Of a stretch of 7,630 bases of DNA, positions 6,454 to 7,630 are shown one piece after another. The stretch covers positions 1 through 7,630 of the forward strand of contig CAMGFM010000059.1 of NCBI GenBank assembly GCA_946055365.1, given 5' to 3'. The stretch is from an uncultured Prevotella sp. (GTDB lineage Bacteria; Bacteroidota; Bacteroidia; Bacteroidales; Bacteroidaceae). Made by a program: the position numbers and the translations under genes. Position 1 is the first letter of the stretch, and every line of letters starts with the position of its first letter. Under the pieces are notes generated by a model. That model ran no database searches. It had not been told where the DNA came from and saw only the letters and a list, made by a program, of their open reading frames with translations.

Positions 6454-6498
6454 AAACAAAAAAGGCAGCCCGTGTTCCTTCTATGGAAACGGACTGCC
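6454..6498 (-). terminator. Intrinsic terminator downstream of pckA
   Basis: The stem pairs GGCAG (6464-6468) with CTGCC (6494-6498), then CC/GG, GT/AC and TTCC/GGAA (6475-6478 with 6485-6488), with one mismatch and one bulged G, closing on a 6-nt loop. On the reverse strand the stem is followed by TTTTTTGTTTGTG, a strong U-rich tract. It lies about 135 bp past the pckA stop codon and should end that transcript before the channel gene. Confidence 0.82.
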
Positions 6499-6631
6499 CC
6501 GTATGTCACACCGTCATGCCGCCATGCGCCACGCCGCAATCGCCTCTGCCATCACGGTCTTGGCGTGCGTCGCCGGACACTGCCACACTGGCTCATGTCA
6601 CATGACGCGTAAGATGCCTTAGTGTCGCTGC
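6499..6631. other. pckA 3' untranslated region, no gene seen
   Basis: This stretch lies between the pckA stop codon and its terminator. It is GC-rich, and I find no convincing ORF, RNA gene or repeat in it. A short palindrome, TCATG-TCA-CATGA (6593-6605), is the only symmetric element and is probably chance. Confidence 0.5.
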
Positions 6632-7630
6632 TTAGAGCTGCGGACCAGCTGCTACGAGAGCCTTGCCAGCCTCGTTGCCCTCATACTTCTTGAAGTTCTT
6701 GATGAAGCGAGCTGCGAGATCCTTAGCCTTCTCCTCCCACTTGCATGCGCAGTCGTATGTGTCGCGCGGGTCAAGGATTTTGGGATCAACGCCGGGAAGC
6801 TCCGTAGGAACGGTGAAGTCAAAGATAGGTATCTGCTTTGTGGGCGCGTTGTTGATAGAACCGTCAAGGATAGCGTCGATGATGCCACGTGTGTCACGTA
6901 TAGAGATGCGCTTGCCTGTGCCGTTCCAGCCAGTGTTCACGAGATAAGCCTTTGCGCCGCTCTTCTCCATCTTCTTTACAAGCTCCTCGCCATACTTTGT
7001 AGGATGCAGCTCGAGGAATGCCTGACCGAAACATGCGGAGAATGTGGGAGTAGGCTCAGTAATGCCACGCTCTGTGCCTGCGAGCTTTGCCGTAAAGCCA
7101 GAGAGGAAGTAGTACTTTGTCTGCTCCGGAGTCAGGATAGACACGGGAGGCAGCACGCCGAATGCGTCAGCAGAGAGGAAGATCACCTGCTTGGCAGCGG
7201 GAGCGTGTGAGATAGGCTTCACGATGTTCTCTATATGGTCGATAGGATAAGACACGCGAGTGTTCTCTGTCACGCTCTTGTCGGCGAAATCAATCTTGCC
7301 GTCAGCGGCAACAGTCACGTTCTCGAGCAGTGCGTTGCGCTTGATGGCGTTGAAGATGTCCGGCTCGCTCTCCTTGTCGAGGTTGATAACCTTGGCATAG
7401 CAACCGCCCTCAAAGTTAAACACGCCGTTGTCGTCCCATCCGTGCTCGTCGTCGCCGATGAGGAGACGCTTCGGGTCGGTAGAAAGAGTGGTCTTACCTG
7501 TACCAGAGAGACCGAAGAAGATAGCTGTGTTCTCACCGTTCTTGTCGCAGTTAGCAGAGCAGTGCATAGAAGCGATGCCCTTGAGCGGGAGGAAGTAGTT
7601 CATCATTGAGAACATACCCTTCTTCATCTC
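6632..7630 (-). CDS. pckA: Phosphoenolpyruvate carboxykinase (ATP), C-terminal part, cut by window edge
   Basis: PckA interconverts oxaloacetate + ATP and phosphoenolpyruvate + CO2 + ADP in the cytoplasm. In succinate-producing Bacteroidota it is generally thought to run toward oxaloacetate, fixing CO2. The frame is open to the right edge; the ATG at 7627 is internal (it lies in the conserved EMKKG), so about 210 N-terminal residues of a roughly 540-aa protein are missing. Counting from that Met, the visible parts are MKKG (1-4, with the Lys equivalent to E. coli K213), the metal-ligand His in SMHCSAN (His22), the kinase-1a P-loop GLSGTGKT (39-46), kinase-2 IGDDEHGWDD (57-66), ENTRVSYP with the Arg matching E. 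coli R333 (Arg124), the GTERGITEPTPTFSACFG segment, NTGWNGTGKR, and the usual C-terminus ALVAAGPQL. No active-site residue is lost in the visible part. A strong terminator downstream and 675 bp to the next gene indicate a separate transcription unit. Confidence 0.97.
   Translation of the reverse strand, partial: EMKKGMFSMMNYFLPLKGIASMHCSANCDKNGENTAIFFGLSGTGKTTLSTDPKRLLIGDDEHGWDDNGVFNFEGGCYAKVINLDKESEPDIFNAIKRNALLENVTVAADGKIDFADKSVTENTRVSYPIDHIENIVKPISHAPAAKQVIFLSADAFGVLPPVSILTPEQTKYYFLSGFTAKLAGTERGITEPTPTFSACFGQAFLELHPTKYGEELVKKMEKSGAKAYLVNTGWNGTGKRISIRDTRGIIDAILDGSINNAPTKQIPIFDFTVPTELPGVDPKILDPRDTYDCACKWEEKAKDLAARFIKNFKKYEGNEAGKALVAAGPQL

Noticed and set aside
6593..6605. Palindrome TCATG-TCA-CATGA in the pckA 3' region
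   Set aside because: It is a 5-bp stem with a 3-nt loop and no U tract or promoter nearby; likely chance.
6308..6622. Overlapping forward ORFs (6308-6622 and 6343-6612) across the second array
   Set aside because: They are read straight through the 21-22-bp repeat units and the pckA terminator, have low-complexity Lys/Arg/Phe/Thr-rich products, and show no start context or family resemblance. Unit length is close to seven codons, which keeps stop codons away by chance.

Overview
The window looks like chromosomal DNA from a member of Bacteroidota, most likely a Prevotella-type organism. Three things point there: matches to the Bacteroidota -7 promoter element (TAnnTTTG), start codons without clear Shine-Dalgarno sequences, and a pckA gene encoding the ATP-dependent enzyme that these succinate-forming anaerobes use. 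This assignment is inference; the window has no rRNA or other taxonomic marker.

Layout. Bases 1-194 are an AT-rich promoter and leader region. It carries a forward -7 element (78-85), a reverse -7 element (6-13) probably serving a gene off the left edge, and a 15-bp direct repeat with a 22-bp period. Bases 195-1940 (+) encode an ArnT/PMT-like integral membrane glycosyltransferase. Bases 1941-2266 are intergenic, with a perfect 17-bp bidirectional terminator hairpin and a degenerate array of about 21.5-bp units. Bases 2267-3220 (-) encode a GtrB/ArnC/DPM1-like family 2 glycosyltransferase with two C-terminal membrane helices. A hairpin at 3312-3339 separates it from 3371-5956 (-), a large MscS-family mechanosensitive channel with a signal peptide and a long charged periplasmic domain. 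Bases 5957-6631 are a 675-bp intergenic region holding the channel's likely promoter, a second array of about 21.6-bp units, and the pckA terminator. Bases 6632-7630 (-) are the C-terminal part of pckA, cut by the window edge.

How the genes may work together. The GT2 and ArnT-like enzymes fit a two-step lipid-carrier scheme. The GT2 enzyme would load a sugar on a polyprenyl phosphate at the inner leaflet, and the ArnT-like enzyme would transfer it to an envelope acceptor on the periplasmic side. No flippase or sugar-nucleotide synthesis gene is present, so donor and acceptor are unknown. The channel is an envelope protein for osmotic protection. pckA is central metabolism and appears to be an independent transcription unit.

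The least explained signal is the family of short tandem units in the two larger intergenic regions. They share an exact 13-mer in opposite orientation and keep a spacing of 21-22 bp, close to two DNA helical turns. I do not see an obviously new multi-gene system; the genes themselves belong to recognisable families.
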